Positions 55,879 through 64,000 of a stretch of 64,000 bases of DNA are shown one piece after another (the first letter of the stretch is position 1; the number at the start of each line of letters is the position of its first letter). Location: contig JACPIS010000001.1 in assembly GCA_016187925.1 (NCBI GenBank), positions 62,001 to 126,000 on the forward strand, in the 5' to 3' direction. Source of the DNA: Opitutia bacterium. Its GTDB lineage: Bacteria > Verrucomicrobiota > Verrucomicrobiia > Opitutales > Opitutaceae. Below the pieces are notes generated by a model. The model ran no database searches and was not told the origin of the DNA. It worked only from the letters and a program-made list of their open reading frames with translations. Position numbers and translations under genes: made by a program.

Positions 55879-58056
55879 AACAACGTCAGCCCGATCCTTT
55901 GCGGCCTCTGGCTGGATGACCACGGGAAGGCGCATGTCTCGGTGGCGACACCGGACGGCGGACGCATTGAGCGCGAGGAGGATTTCCGGCCCTTCGCGTG
56001 GCTGGGCGAGGAGATCGGCGGGGAAGGCATCACGCTGGAGCGCCTGAAGGGCGAGGGCACCTACGGCTGGCTGGCCCACGCGGACACGCTGGCGAATTTC
56101 GAAGACTGGTTCAAAAGCGCCCGCGAAGGCGCGCCGGTCGACATCCTGAAGCCCTACGAGAGCCAGTGGCTCCTGCAGCGACGCGAGCGGCTGTTCAACG
56201 AAATGCATTTTTCGGATCTGCGCCGCTGCCAGCTCGACATCGAGGTCGGCGCGGCGGAGGCCGGCGCCTTTCCCGATGCGAAGAACGAGCATGACCGCGT
56301 GCTGGCCATCGGCCTGCTCTGTGGCGCGCGGCGCGAGCTGCTTGTGCTGGAAGAGGAGAGCGACGCGGGCGAGAAGCGGCTGCTGCTCCGGTTCAACGAC
56401 CTGCTGCGCGAGATCGACCCCGACGTCGTCGAGGGACACAACCTGTTCAAGTTCGACCTCGATTACCTGCGGCAGCGCAACAAGCGCTTCAAGGTGCCGT
56501 GCGCGTGGGGGCGTTTCGGGCAGAAGGCGGAGTTTCGCAACAGCCGCATGAAGGTGGCCGAGCGCTGGATCGATTTCCCGCGCTGCGACATGCCCGGCCG
56601 CACGGTGATCGACACCTACCTGCTCGTGCAGCTCTACGACATCACGACGCGCGAGATGACCTCCTACGGCCTCAAGGAGGCGGCGGTCTACTTCGGCGTC
56701 ACGCCGGAGTCGGGTGAGGGCCGCACCTACATCGACGGCGCCGTGATCCAGGAGGAATTCCGGCGCGACCGGGAGAAATTCCTCGCCTACCTCGCCGATG
56801 ACCTACGTGAGACCAGGGGCGTGGCCGACGTGCTGCTGCCGACGTATTTCGAGCAGGCACGGGCGTTCCCGATCCTGCTGCAGGAGGCCGCGCTGCGCGG
56901 CACCGCGGGCAAGATCGATCTGCTTTTCCTCGAGGAATACTACCACGCGCGCGCGGCCTGCCCGGCGCCGGTCGAGATCGCATCGTTCGAGGGCGGTTTC
57001 ACGCGGAGTTTTCAGGAAGGCGTCTTCAAGCACGTGCTGCACTTCGACGTGGCGTCGCTCTATCCGAGCCTGCTGCTCCACATGGGGCGCAACCCGAAGA
57101 GCGACACGCTCGGCGTCTTCATCCCGCTGCTCCGGCAACTGCGCGAGTACCGCCTGAAATACAAGCAGCTCGCCAAGTCCGCGCCGACCGTCGCCGAGCG
57201 CGACGAGGCGCAGGCCCGGCAGGCGACGTTCAAGATCCTCATCAACTCGTTCTACGGCTACCTCGGCTTTTCCGCGGCGCGTTTCGGCGACGGCGAACTG
57301 GCGGCCGAGGTGACGCGCCGCGGGCGCGAACTGTTGCAGGCGCTCATCGACGAATTCCAGAAGCACGGTTGCACGATCCTCGAAGCCGACACGGACGGGA
57401 TTTATCTCTCCTCGGAGAAATTCTACGCACGACCGGAGGAGCTGCTCGCCTTGGTCGCGTCCATCCTGCCCGCGGGCATCGAGCTGGAGTTCGACGGCAG
57501 CTATGACGCGATGTTCTGCTACAAGGCCAAGAACTACGCGCTCGCGGCGAACGGCGAGGTGACGCTGCGCGGCTCGGCGCTCCGCTCGCGCGGCATCGAG
57601 CCTTATCTCAAGCGTCTCAGCGACCAGCTGATCGCGTTTCTGCTCGGCGTCAGTCCGGAGTCTCCCCTGGGAGAGGCCAAGGCGCTGCGCTCCCGGATCA
57701 CTCATCGCGAGGTCGCGGTCACCGATTTGGCCAAGTCCGAGACGCTCAGCCAGAATCCCGAGGCTTACGCCCAATGGGTTGCCGGCGGCGGCAAACCCCG
57801 CCGGGCCGCCGCCGAAGTGGCACTGCAGATGACGCCGCGTCCGCGCATGGGCGAGCGCGTGAGCTATTACATCGGGCCGAAACAGAAGGGCCAGACGAGC
57901 GATTGGCAGCGCGCCCGGCCTTTGGCTGGATTCGACCCGGCCAAAGCGCCCTACGATCCGGGTTATTATTTGGATAAAATCGACGACTGGCTGGAACGGT
58001 ATGGACGTTTCCTGGGACATAGTGCAGAAGAGGGGCAACAAGAGATGTCTCTCTGA
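55873..58056 (+). CDS. family B DNA polymerase (archaeal-like PolB)
   Basis: A 727-residue family B polymerase with a 3'-5' exonuclease. Exo I is LDIEVGA (Asp122, Glu124), Exo II EGHNLFKFDLDYL (Asn190, Asp195), Exo III YLADD (Tyr306, Asp310). Polymerase motif A is DVASLYPSLL (Asp392, SLYPS), motif B KILINSFYGYLG (454-465) and motif C EADTDG (Asp506, Asp508). It is thus complete, and lacks the long N-terminal extension of DinA/PolII; it resembles the compact form of archaea. In bacteria it may serve repair or translesion synthesis. The start codon lies in a repeat and lacks a clear ribosome binding site. The next gene is two bases downstream. Confidence 0.93.
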   Translation: MTNNVSPILCGLWLDDHGKAHVSVATPDGGRIEREEDFRPFAWLGEEIGGEGITLERLKGEGTYGWLAHADTLANFEDWFKSAREGAPVDILKPYESQWLLQRRERLFNEMHFSDLRRCQLDIEVGAAEAGAFPDAKNEHDRVLAIGLLCGARRELLVLEEESDAGEKRLLLRFNDLLREIDPDVVEGHNLFKFDLDYLRQRNKRFKVPCAWGRFGQKAEFRNSRMKVAERWIDFPRCDMPGRTVIDTYLLVQLYDITTREMTSYGLKEAAVYFGVTPESGEGRTYIDGAVIQEEFRRDREKFLAYLADDLRETRGVADVLLPTYFEQARAFPILLQEAALRGTAGKIDLLFLEEYYHARAACPAPVEIASFEGGFTRSFQEGVFKHVLHFDVASLYPSLLLHMGRNPKSDTLGVFIPLLRQLREYRLKYKQLAKSAPTVAERDEAQARQATFKILINSFYGYLGFSAARFGDGELAAEVTRRGRELLQALIDEFQKHGCTILEADTDGIYLSSEKFYARPEELLALVASILPAGIELEFDGSYDAMFCYKAKNYALAANGEVTLRGSALRSRGIEPYLKRLSDQLIAFLLGVSPESPLGEAKALRSRITHREVAVTDLAKSETLSQNPEAYAQWVAGGGKPRRAAAEVALQMTPRPRMGERVSYYIGPKQKGQTSDWQRARPLAGFDPAKAPYDPGYYLDKIDDWLERYGRFLGHSAEEGQQEMSL

Positions 58057-58058
58057 CC

Positions 58059-59537
58059 ATGCGCACCCGCATCTGCTACTGGCTGCTGATCCTCGTCCCC
58101 CTGCTCGTTTACGCCCCGGCGGTCTTCCAGACGTACGGCATGCGGGATGACTATTCGCACATGCGCGAGGCCCGCGAGGAGCCGGGCAAACTGGTCCATT
58201 TCACCGCCTCGCAGGGCCGGCCGCTTTACGGCGCGATGCTCGAGACGACCTACGAACACATGGACTCGGTTGACGATCTCAGCTGGCTGCGGCTGACCTC
58301 CGTTGTGCTGCTCATCGGCTTGGGCATCATCCTCTGGAAGCAACTCGATGCGGCGGGCTGGCCGGAGATCGACGCGGCCGCGTTGGGGCTCGGCGTGACA
58401 TTGTTGCCGGCCGCGCAGATCGGCGTCGGTTGGGCGATCGGCTGGCCGTGGGCGCTTTCCCTGATCCTCGCCGTGGCCGGCTTTGCCGCCGTGGAGACCG
58501 AGTTGGAAAAAGGTGGCATGAAACGCGCCGTGGGAGTCATCGGCGGCATTTTCATCTACGTGCTGGCCTCCCTGATCTATCCTTCAAACGCCCTGTTCGC
58601 CGTCGTGCCGATTGCGGCGTCCGCGCTGACCAAGGAGCGCCGCACCCCGCAGGAGCTGTTCCGCTGGGTGCTGCTCCATGTGGGCGTGCTGATCGGTTCC
58701 CTGATCGTGGCCTACCTGCTGCTGCGCGGCCTGTTCGCCGCGGGAGTCTTTCACGAATCGACCCGGATGCAGCTCGAGACGAATCCGTTCACCAAGCTCC
58801 TCTGGTTCCTCTGGCAACCGCTGCCCAACGCGCTGGCCTTGTTTGCGCTGCGCGACGATTTCCACACGGGCGAGCTTTTTTTCTGGCCGGTCGTGGCCGG
58901 CATCGTGGCGCTCATCATCTGGGTTAGGCGCAGCGAGAAGGTGAAAAGCGATCCCACGACCCTGATGGCTTGGCAGCTCTGTCTCGGCGTGCTGCCGTGG
59001 GCGGCCCACGCCATCAGCCTGCTCGCGGCCGAACATTCCACGGGTTACCGGACGCTCGCGGCCCTGTCCGGTCTTGTCCTGACGGTGGTGATCGTCTCCT
59101 TGCGCCGGTTGCCGCTGGACAAGGGTATCGAGCCTTGGGCGCATTACGGTGGTCTGGCGGCCCTGCTGGCGTTACTGGCCTTCGGGGCGTGGCACAACAC
59201 CCTGTCCCTCATCGCCCGGCCGCAGGGCCGGGAGTGGAGACTGCTCAACGACGCCGTCACCCAGACGCGCTTCAAACCGCAAACGAAGGTCTACATGATC
59301 GAGCTGTCGCTGGACGACCGCTCGACGGATCGCGTGCATCAGGACGAATTTGGTTCGCTGAGCGCCCAAGGGTCTTGGGCACCGCAGGAGATGTTCAAGG
59401 CAGCCATGCGGGAGCGCTTTCCCCGGGGGCTGCCCAACGGTCAGTCGGTCGTGTTCACCCATGGCCAGAAACTGCCGGCCGAGGGCGCCTACGATGTCGT
59501 CATCGACCTGCGCAAGCTGAAGCAGTGGCGCGATTGA
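58059..59537 (+). CDS. polytopic membrane protein, possibly GT-C glycosyltransferase-like
   Basis: A 492-residue protein with 11-12 hydrophobic segments and a soluble C-terminal region of about 110 residues. Residues 28-40 (YGMRDDYSHMREA) hold an Asp pair in the first loop, as in GT-C and GtrII-like glucosyltransferases, and SQGRPLYGAM follows, which is also typical of GtrII-like proteins. This is only weak evidence of function. It begins two bases after the polymerase stop and is convergent with iorB. Confidence 0.7.
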   Translation: MRTRICYWLLILVPLLVYAPAVFQTYGMRDDYSHMREAREEPGKLVHFTASQGRPLYGAMLETTYEHMDSVDDLSWLRLTSVVLLIGLGIILWKQLDAAGWPEIDAAALGLGVTLLPAAQIGVGWAIGWPWALSLILAVAGFAAVETELEKGGMKRAVGVIGGIFIYVLASLIYPSNALFAVVPIAASALTKERRTPQELFRWVLLHVGVLIGSLIVAYLLLRGLFAAGVFHESTRMQLETNPFTKLLWFLWQPLPNALALFALRDDFHTGELFFWPVVAGIVALIIWVRRSEKVKSDPTTLMAWQLCLGVLPWAAHAISLLAAEHSTGYRTLAALSGLVLTVVIVSLRRLPLDKGIEPWAHYGGLAALLALLAFGAWHNTLSLIARPQGREWRLLNDAVTQTRFKPQTKVYMIELSLDDRSTDRVHQDEFGSLSAQGSWAPQEMFKAAMRERFPRGLPNGQSVVFTHGQKLPAEGAYDVVIDLRKLKQWRD

Positions 59538-59547
59538 GCGCCGGCGC

Positions 59548-61755
59548 TCAGCTCCAGCGCAGATCGTTTTTCGTGAGCGGCAGGGTACGGATGCGTTTGC
59601 CGGTGGCGGCGTAGATCGCATTGCACAACGCCGGCGGCAGCGGCGGCAGCGCCGGCTCGCCGAGTCCGGTCGGCGGATTTTTGCTCTGGATGAAATGCAC
59701 GTCCACCTGCGGAGTCTCGTTGATGCGCAGCAGCGGATAAGTGTCGAAGTTGCCCTGCGTCACGCGGCCGTGGTCAATGGTGATCTCCTGCAACCACGCC
59801 GCGCTCAGGCCGTCGATGATGGAGCCCTGCACCTGATGCTCGGCGCCGCTGAGATTCATGATCGGGCCGACATCGGCTGCCGCGGTCACGCGATGGACCT
59901 TCACGCTGCCGTCTTGCGCTACGCTGACTTCCGCGACCTCGGCGACGTAGCCGCGGTGGCTGAAATGAAAGGCGATGCCCTGACCGGTGCCGCGCGGGAG
60001 TTTCTTGCCCCAGCCGGCTTTTTCCGCGGCGAGGCGTAACACGCCCTTCATGCGCGCGGTGTCGTACGGCGGGGCGTTGCGGCCGGAACTCGGCACCTGC
60101 CGGTCGGGGCCGAGCAAGGCGAGGCGGAATTCCAAGGGATCCTTGCCGACGGCGTGCGCCAGCTCGTCGATGAAACTCTGGAAGACGAACGCGAGCGCGT
60201 TGCTGCCGGGCGCCCGCAACGGCCCGGTGGGGATGTTCGTGTTGATGATCGATTGTTCGAGCCGGAAATTCGGCAAAAACCGGCTGGGAAATTCCTCCGG
60301 ACTCATCCGCGCGCTGCTGCCGGGCTCGGCGTCGCTGTTCAGGCCGACGGTGACGAAGTGGTCGTGCCAGGCGACGAGATTGCCGCTCGGGTCGACGCCT
60401 CCCTTGAGGTAGTGCCAGCCCAGCGGACGGTAGAAATCGTGCCGCATATCGTCCTCGCGCGTCCAGGTGAGTTTGATCGGCCCATTGACCCGGAGGGCGA
60501 TGGCCGCGGCCTCCGCGACGTAGTCGTTGCCAAGTCGCCGGCCGAATCCGCCGCCGATGCGGGTGAAGCGCACCTTGATCTTCTCCTTGGGTAATCCCGT
60601 GATCTTGGCCGCGAGGTCCTGGGCGCTGCCCGGAGTCTGCGTCGGTGCGAGAATTTCGAGGCCGCCGTCCTTCGTCGGCCACGCGGTGCAGTTCTGCGGT
60701 TCGAGCGTGGCGTGAGAAATGTACGGATAGAAATACGTCGCCTCCACCTTCGCGGTCGCGCCGGCGAGGGCGGCGCCGGCATCGCCGTCGTTGCGCAACA
60801 CCTTGCCGTCTTTGGCGGCGAGGGCCGCGGACTGGGCGGTGTAGCCTTCGCTGCTCTGGCTGGCGCCGGGGCCTTCCTCCCAAGTGACGCGGAGCTGGCG
60901 CTTCGCGCTCAGCGCGGCCCAGGTCGTGTCGGCGACGATCGCCACGCCTGCCAGCAGGCTGGAGTAGTCGCCCTGGCCGTCGAGAATGAACGCGTCACGC
61001 ACGCCGGGCAGCGCCTTGAGCTGGTCGAGATTGGCACGGACGGCCTTGCCGCCGAAGACCGGACACTTTTCGTAGACGGCGAACTTCATGCCCGGCACGC
61101 GTTGGTCGAGGCCGAAGAGTGGCAGGCCAGTGACGATGGCGGGATTGTCGATGCCGCCCACGCGCGAGCCGAGCAGCTTGAACTCGTCGGGCTCCTTCAA
61201 CTTGACCGTGTTCTCATCAGGCACAGGCAGCGTAGCGGCCTTGCTGGCGACCTCGCCGTAGGTGAGACGGCGTCCGGTCGGACGGTGAATGATCGTGCCG
61301 GCCTCCGCGACGCACTCGTTGGCGGGCACGCCCCAGGTCTGTGCGGCGGCCTCGACGAGCATGGTGCGCGCCACGGCGCCGGCGCGCCGCAGCGTGTCGT
61401 AATTCAGCGGGGTCGACAGGCTGCCGCCGGCGAATTGCGGTCCGAGCTGCGGGTCGAGCGCGGCCTGCTCGATCTTGATCTGGGCGAAATCCACCTCGAG
61501 TTCCTCGGCCACGATCATGGGCAGCGAGGTCTTCACGCCCTGGCCGATCTCGGGGTTCTTGGCGACGATGGTGACGACCCCGTCCGGCGTGATGCGGATG
61601 AACGGATTCGGCGTGAAGGCGCGCGCGGTGTTGTCGAGCGGCTGGGCGGCCGCGGCCTCGGGACCGGTCTTCAGGTAGAAACCGAGGGCGAAACCGCCGC
61701 CGGCCAGCGCGGTGACGCGGATGAATTCGCGCCGGGAGAGGGAAGAGGTGCTCAT
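59548..61755 (-). CDS. iorB: molybdenum hydroxylase large subunit (isoquinoline 1-oxidoreductase beta-type)
   Basis: A 735-residue catalytic subunit of the xanthine oxidase family in the IorB group. [22 protein letters not shown] at the N-terminus is a Tat signal, so the enzyme is exported folded with its cofactor. Cofactor motifs include [39 protein letters not shown] and [17 protein letters not shown], which contains the catalytic Glu. It hydroxylates aldehydes or N-heterocycles; the substrate cannot be named. It is coupled to iorA by an ATGA overlap (61752-61755). No cytochrome partner is visible. Confidence 0.93.
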   Translation of the reverse strand: MSTSSLSRREFIRVTALAGGGFALGFYLKTGPEAAAAQPLDNTARAFTPNPFIRITPDGVVTIVAKNPEIGQGVKTSLPMIVAEELEVDFAQIKIEQAALDPQLGPQFAGGSLSTPLNYDTLRRAGAVARTMLVEAAAQTWGVPANECVAEAGTIIHRPTGRRLTYGEVASKAATLPVPDENTVKLKEPDEFKLLGSRVGGIDNPAIVTGLPLFGLDQRVPGMKFAVYEKCPVFGGKAVRANLDQLKALPGVRDAFILDGQGDYSSLLAGVAIVADTTWAALSAKRQLRVTWEEGPGASQSSEGYTAQSAALAAKDGKVLRNDGDAGAALAGATAKVEATYFYPYISHATLEPQNCTAWPTKDGGLEILAPTQTPGSAQDLAAKITGLPKEKIKVRFTRIGGGFGRRLGNDYVAEAAAIALRVNGPIKLTWTREDDMRHDFYRPLGWHYLKGGVDPSGNLVAWHDHFVTVGLNSDAEPGSSARMSPEEFPSRFLPNFRLEQSIINTNIPTGPLRAPGSNALAFVFQSFIDELAHAVGKDPLEFRLALLGPDRQVPSSGRNAPPYDTARMKGVLRLAAEKAGWGKKLPRGTGQGIAFHFSHRGYVAEVAEVSVAQDGSVKVHRVTAAADVGPIMNLSGAEHQVQGSIIDGLSAAWLQEITIDHGRVTQGNFDTYPLLRINETPQVDVHFIQSKNPPTGLGEPALPPLPPALCNAIYAATGKRIRTLPLTKNDLRWS

Positions 61756-62225
61756 TGGGCCGCTCCTTTCATCGTGCCGGCGGCGTCCTTGATGGCGGCG
61801 CGGATGCGCAGGTAGGTGCCGCAGCGGCAGAGGTTGCCCGCCATCGCGTCGTCGATCTCGCCGTCGGTCGGGTTCGGGTTGTTCCTGAGCAGGGCGGCGG
61901 CCGTCATGATCTGGCCGGCCTGGCAATAGCCGCATTGCGGCACGTCGTGATCGCACCACGCTTTCTGCAGTGGGTGGGCGCCGGTGGGGTCGAGGCCCTC
62001 GATGGTGGTGATGGCCAGTCCGGCCACGGTGGAGACGGGCGCTTGGCAGGAGCGCATCGGCACGCCGTTGAGGTGCACCATGCACGCGCCGCACTGGCCG
62101 ATGCCGCAGCCGTATTTGGTGCCGACGAGTTCGAGGTTGTCGCGCAGGACCCAGAGCAGCGGCGTGTCCGCGGGCACGTCGACCGTGCGGGCCTGCCCAT
62201 TCACTTTCAGAGTGTAGCGGGGCAT
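61752..62225 (-). CDS. iorA: molybdenum hydroxylase iron-sulfur subunit (isoquinoline 1-oxidoreductase alpha-type)
   Basis: A 157-residue electron-transfer subunit with two 2Fe-2S clusters. The plant-type cluster binds through [13 protein letters not shown] and a later Cys (MRSCQAP); the second uses [16 protein letters not shown] and [15 protein letters not shown]. It has no signal peptide and would be exported together with IorB. It lies upstream of iorB and starts near 62225 after a 121-base gap. Confidence 0.96.
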   Translation of the reverse strand: MPRYTLKVNGQARTVDVPADTPLLWVLRDNLELVGTKYGCGIGQCGACMVHLNGVPMRSCQAPVSTVAGLAITTIEGLDPTGAHPLQKAWCDHDVPQCGYCQAGQIMTAAALLRNNPNPTDGEIDDAMAGNLCRCGTYLRIRAAIKDAAGTMKGAAQ

Positions 62226-62312
62226 AGAAACAGGGTTTCGGAACAGTTATCCATCTTCGGCCGCGGGTCAACGCGCGAGGCGCGCGGTTCGGTCATGAGG
62301 GGTTCGCTGAGC

Positions 62313-62341
62313 AAAACAAAAAGCCCGTCGGGCGACGGACT
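62313..62341 (-). terminator. intrinsic terminator after the DUF5069 gene
   Basis: On the minus strand AGTCCGTCG and CGACGGGCT pair with one mismatch around CC, followed by TTTTTGTTTT. It lies just after the stop at 62347. Confidence 0.8.
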
Positions 62342-62346
62342 TGGAT

Positions 62347-62880
62347 TCAGGACTTGGCGGCCTTGGAGCGTTTCGCAACCCAGTTGATGATGGCGTCGTC
62401 GTCGTGTTCGTGGCGCCAGACGACGGTGAGGAACTCGGCGGGATGGATGTCATGCAGCTTGAAGAAGCGTCGGTCGCCGCCGCAGCTGTACATGAGCGAG
62501 GCGGGCAGCTCGCCGCGGAGCTTGGCCTTGGTCTTCGGAATGATACGCGGCAGCCACTCGATGCCTTTCACGGCGTCGGTCTTGGCGGGCATTTTGGATT
62601 CGTCGAGCACCTTGGTGGAAGGCCTGCCGTGCTGGGCGTTGAGGAAGTAGTCGCGGCGCACGAGTTCGATGGCGAGAGCGCGGTCGTAGCCGGGCTCGCC
62701 GCCGTTGTTGTGGTCCTCGGCGTAGTCGTAGAGATTCTGCGCCGTGAGTCCGTTGGCGGCGAGAAAGGCGAGCTCGCCCGCGGTGAAATAGGTGTCCGCG
62801 CCGGTGCGGCCGGCGGCGTAGAGCTTCACGGCCTTTTCGTACAGTGCGCGGAACTTGTCGGCGAAATCGTAGTGATTCAT
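62347..62880 (-). CDS. DUF5069-type protein
   Basis: A 177-residue soluble protein. The C-terminal half (KGIEWLPRIIPKTKAKLRGELPASLMYSCGGDRRFFKLHDIHPAEFLTVV) matches what I recall of DUF5069: a WLPRxxxKxRxxLxGEL start and a CGxDRRFxK centre. The N-terminal 85 residues are helical (FADKFRALYEKAVKLYAAG and LVRRDYFLNAQHGRPS). Function unknown. It shares direction with the kinase gene upstream, 40 bases away. Confidence 0.78.
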   Translation of the reverse strand: MNHYDFADKFRALYEKAVKLYAAGRTGADTYFTAGELAFLAANGLTAQNLYDYAEDHNNGGEPGYDRALAIELVRRDYFLNAQHGRPSTKVLDESKMPAKTDAVKGIEWLPRIIPKTKAKLRGELPASLMYSCGGDRRFFKLHDIHPAEFLTVVWRHEHDDDAIINWVAKRSKAAKS

Positions 62881-62920
62881 GCGGCCAGCGAAGCCAGACC
62901 GGGCCGAAAGGCAAACGGCG

Positions 62921-64000
62921 CTAGGCTGGCAGCGGCACGCTGGCGCAGAACACGGTGCCCTGCGGCCCGGTGGCCAGGAGCTCCAGTTCGCCGTTGATCT
63001 GGCGCACGAGCAGACGGCTGATGGCCAGGCCGAGACCGGTGCCCCCGGCCCGGCCGCTGACTCCGGGTTCGAACAGGCGGGGGCGCAGCGCCTCGTCGAT
63101 CCCGGTGCCTTCGTCCGCCACCACGAGGCGGATGCCGGCGGATTCTTCGGCGAGCTCCACGCTCACGCGCCGTCCGGGCGCCGTGGCGGCCACGGCGTTG
63201 TGCACCAGGTTGGCGGCGATGAGGCAAAGCAGGCTGCCGCGGTGGCTGTCGAGCGCGCGCTCGAGCCGGCTGGCAACGACCAGCTCGACTCCCTTGGTTT
63301 CGGCCGCGGCGGCGCCGCGGTCCCGGATGATGGCGGCAAGATCGCCGCCGGACAGTTCGTACGTGGCGCCGGTCCGGGCATCGCCGAGCAATCCGACCAC
63401 TTCGGTGATAAGCGACTGCATGCGCTCGGTGTAATGGGCGGCCGAGGCCCAGTCGGCCCGCGCGGGTGCGCCCGCGGAGACGGCGGCGCGCAGGCCGGCC
63501 ACCGAACCCTGCAGGCCGTGGATCAGGTGCGACGTGATCTGGCCGAGCGCCGAGGCCTTGGCGGCGAGGGTGAGCTCGAAATTGGCCCGGGCCAGACGTT
63601 CGTTGCGCTCGGCCACGAGCCGCTGCGCCCGGGCCACGCCCAGATACGCGCCGCTCAGGACGAGCGCGATCAACAGCGTGCCGGCGCCGAGCGTGGCGAG
63701 CGTCTGCCGGTTGAGCCGCTGTTCGATGAGGGCGAGCTCGCCCCCGAGGGCGCGGGCGTCGAGGTAATACTGGACGAACCCGAGCGGTTGCCCGCGCGCG
63801 CGACCTTCCAGCGGCAGCAAGACTTCCAGCACGGGTGCGGTGGCGCCCGGCCGGGTGCCGGTGAAATAGCGGTCGAGGGGAAAGTCCGTGTGGAAGCGGC
63901 TGATCGGATTGCCCGCGAGCAACGCGAGATAGTCGGGCGCGGCGAGTTCGGCGAAGAGCAGTGTGCCGGGCACCGCGCGCGCGAGGTTGCCCTGGGCGTC
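62921..64000 (-). CDS. sensor histidine kinase, N-terminus beyond window
   Basis: The frame is open to the last base of the window, so 360 residues are visible and the N-terminus is missing. An extracytoplasmic sensor part ends in a membrane helix near residues 100-123 of the visible part (LATLGAGTLLIALVLSGAYLGV). A helical region with the likely phospho-acceptor His (ASALGQITSHLIHGLQGSVAGLRAAV) follows, then the ATPase domain: N box IAANLVHNAVAAT, G1 VVADEGTGID, F box RLFEPGVSG and G2 GGTGLGLAIS. The H box is divergent (SHLIHG instead of xHExR). A GTG at 63973 could act as start only if the upstream sensor were absent. No response regulator is visible. Confidence 0.88.
   Translation of the reverse strand, partial: DAQGNLARAVPGTLLFAELAAPDYLALLAGNPISRFHTDFPLDRYFTGTRPGATAPVLEVLLPLEGRARGQPLGFVQYYLDARALGGELALIEQRLNRQTLATLGAGTLLIALVLSGAYLGVARAQRLVAERNERLARANFELTLAAKASALGQITSHLIHGLQGSVAGLRAAVSAGAPARADWASAAHYTERMQSLITEVVGLLGDARTGATYELSGGDLAAIIRDRGAAAAETKGVELVVASRLERALDSHRGSLLCLIAANLVHNAVAATAPGRRVSVELAEESAGIRLVVADEGTGIDEALRPRLFEPGVSGRAGGTGLGLAISRLLVRQINGELELLATGPQGTVFCASVPLPA

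Noticed and set aside
1-64000. tRNA, rRNA, CRISPR arrays, transposase genes, phage genes or attachment sites
   Set aside because: None could be recognised on either strand. The mobile-looking DNA here consists only of short palindromic repeats.

Overview
The window is about 66-67% G+C, densely coded and free of phage, plasmid or CRISPR signatures. It reads like chromosomal DNA of a verrucomicrobium, most likely of the family Opitutaceae. That placement is an inference from gene content and from the style of the intergenic repeats; no marker gene here proves it. Expected features of an aerobic, menaquinone-using Gram-negative bacterium are present: an outer-membrane-type beta protein, a lipoprotein signal, a Tat signal, MenA, ClpS and a TonB-domain protein.

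Layout. 1-2661 (minus): Nif3, AroQ, a NusG paralogue and an outer-membrane protein cut by the window edge. 2745-7650 (plus): dCMP deaminase, YqgE, an Amt/P-II pair behind a candidate sigma-54 promoter, an ion antiporter, and zinc-free ribosomal proteins L36 and L31. 7728-10586: a CLC exchanger followed by a chain of three overlapping small genes ending in a methyltransferase. 10846-15162: a sucrose-type operon with a sucrose/mannosylfructose-phosphate synthase, a protein fusing a sugar phosphatase to a GH100-like glycosidase, and a PfkB sugar kinase. 15248-24023: a GNAT-nitrilase fusion, K+ uptake (TrkH/KtrB plus RCK subunit), a Kef-type antiporter, universal stress protein, Ca/Na exchanger, phosphoserine-phosphatase-like HAD and a second Na+/H+ antiporter. 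Together with the sugar operon this looks like an osmotic and ion-balance region.

24037-38910: D-aminoacylase-type hydrolase, glutamate dehydrogenase, a coiled-coil membrane protein, UvrB, an acylphosphatase/ABC exporter operon, MenA, thioredoxin, ScpA, a P-loop kinase, an MFS transporter and a protein with two TonB C-terminal domains. 39254-50402: an orphan fused iron-type ABC permease, MntH with a Usp partner, a secreted adenosine deaminase, an amidohydrolase, an amidase, a NitT/TauT-type ABC importer and an alpha/beta hydrolase. 50447-64000: ArgA, ProS, ClpS with a DUF2017-like partner, a probable 6S RNA, a family B DNA polymerase, a membrane protein, an IorAB-type molybdenum hydroxylase, a DUF5069 protein and a histidine kinase cut by the window edge.

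The most notable points are the phosphatase-glycosidase fusion in the sugar operon, an unannotated 6S RNA at about 55217-55405, and several families of palindromic intergenic repeats. Those repeats have intruded on gene ends: they encode the AroQ tail, appear to have removed the start of a hydrolase gene, and supply the start codon of the family B polymerase.
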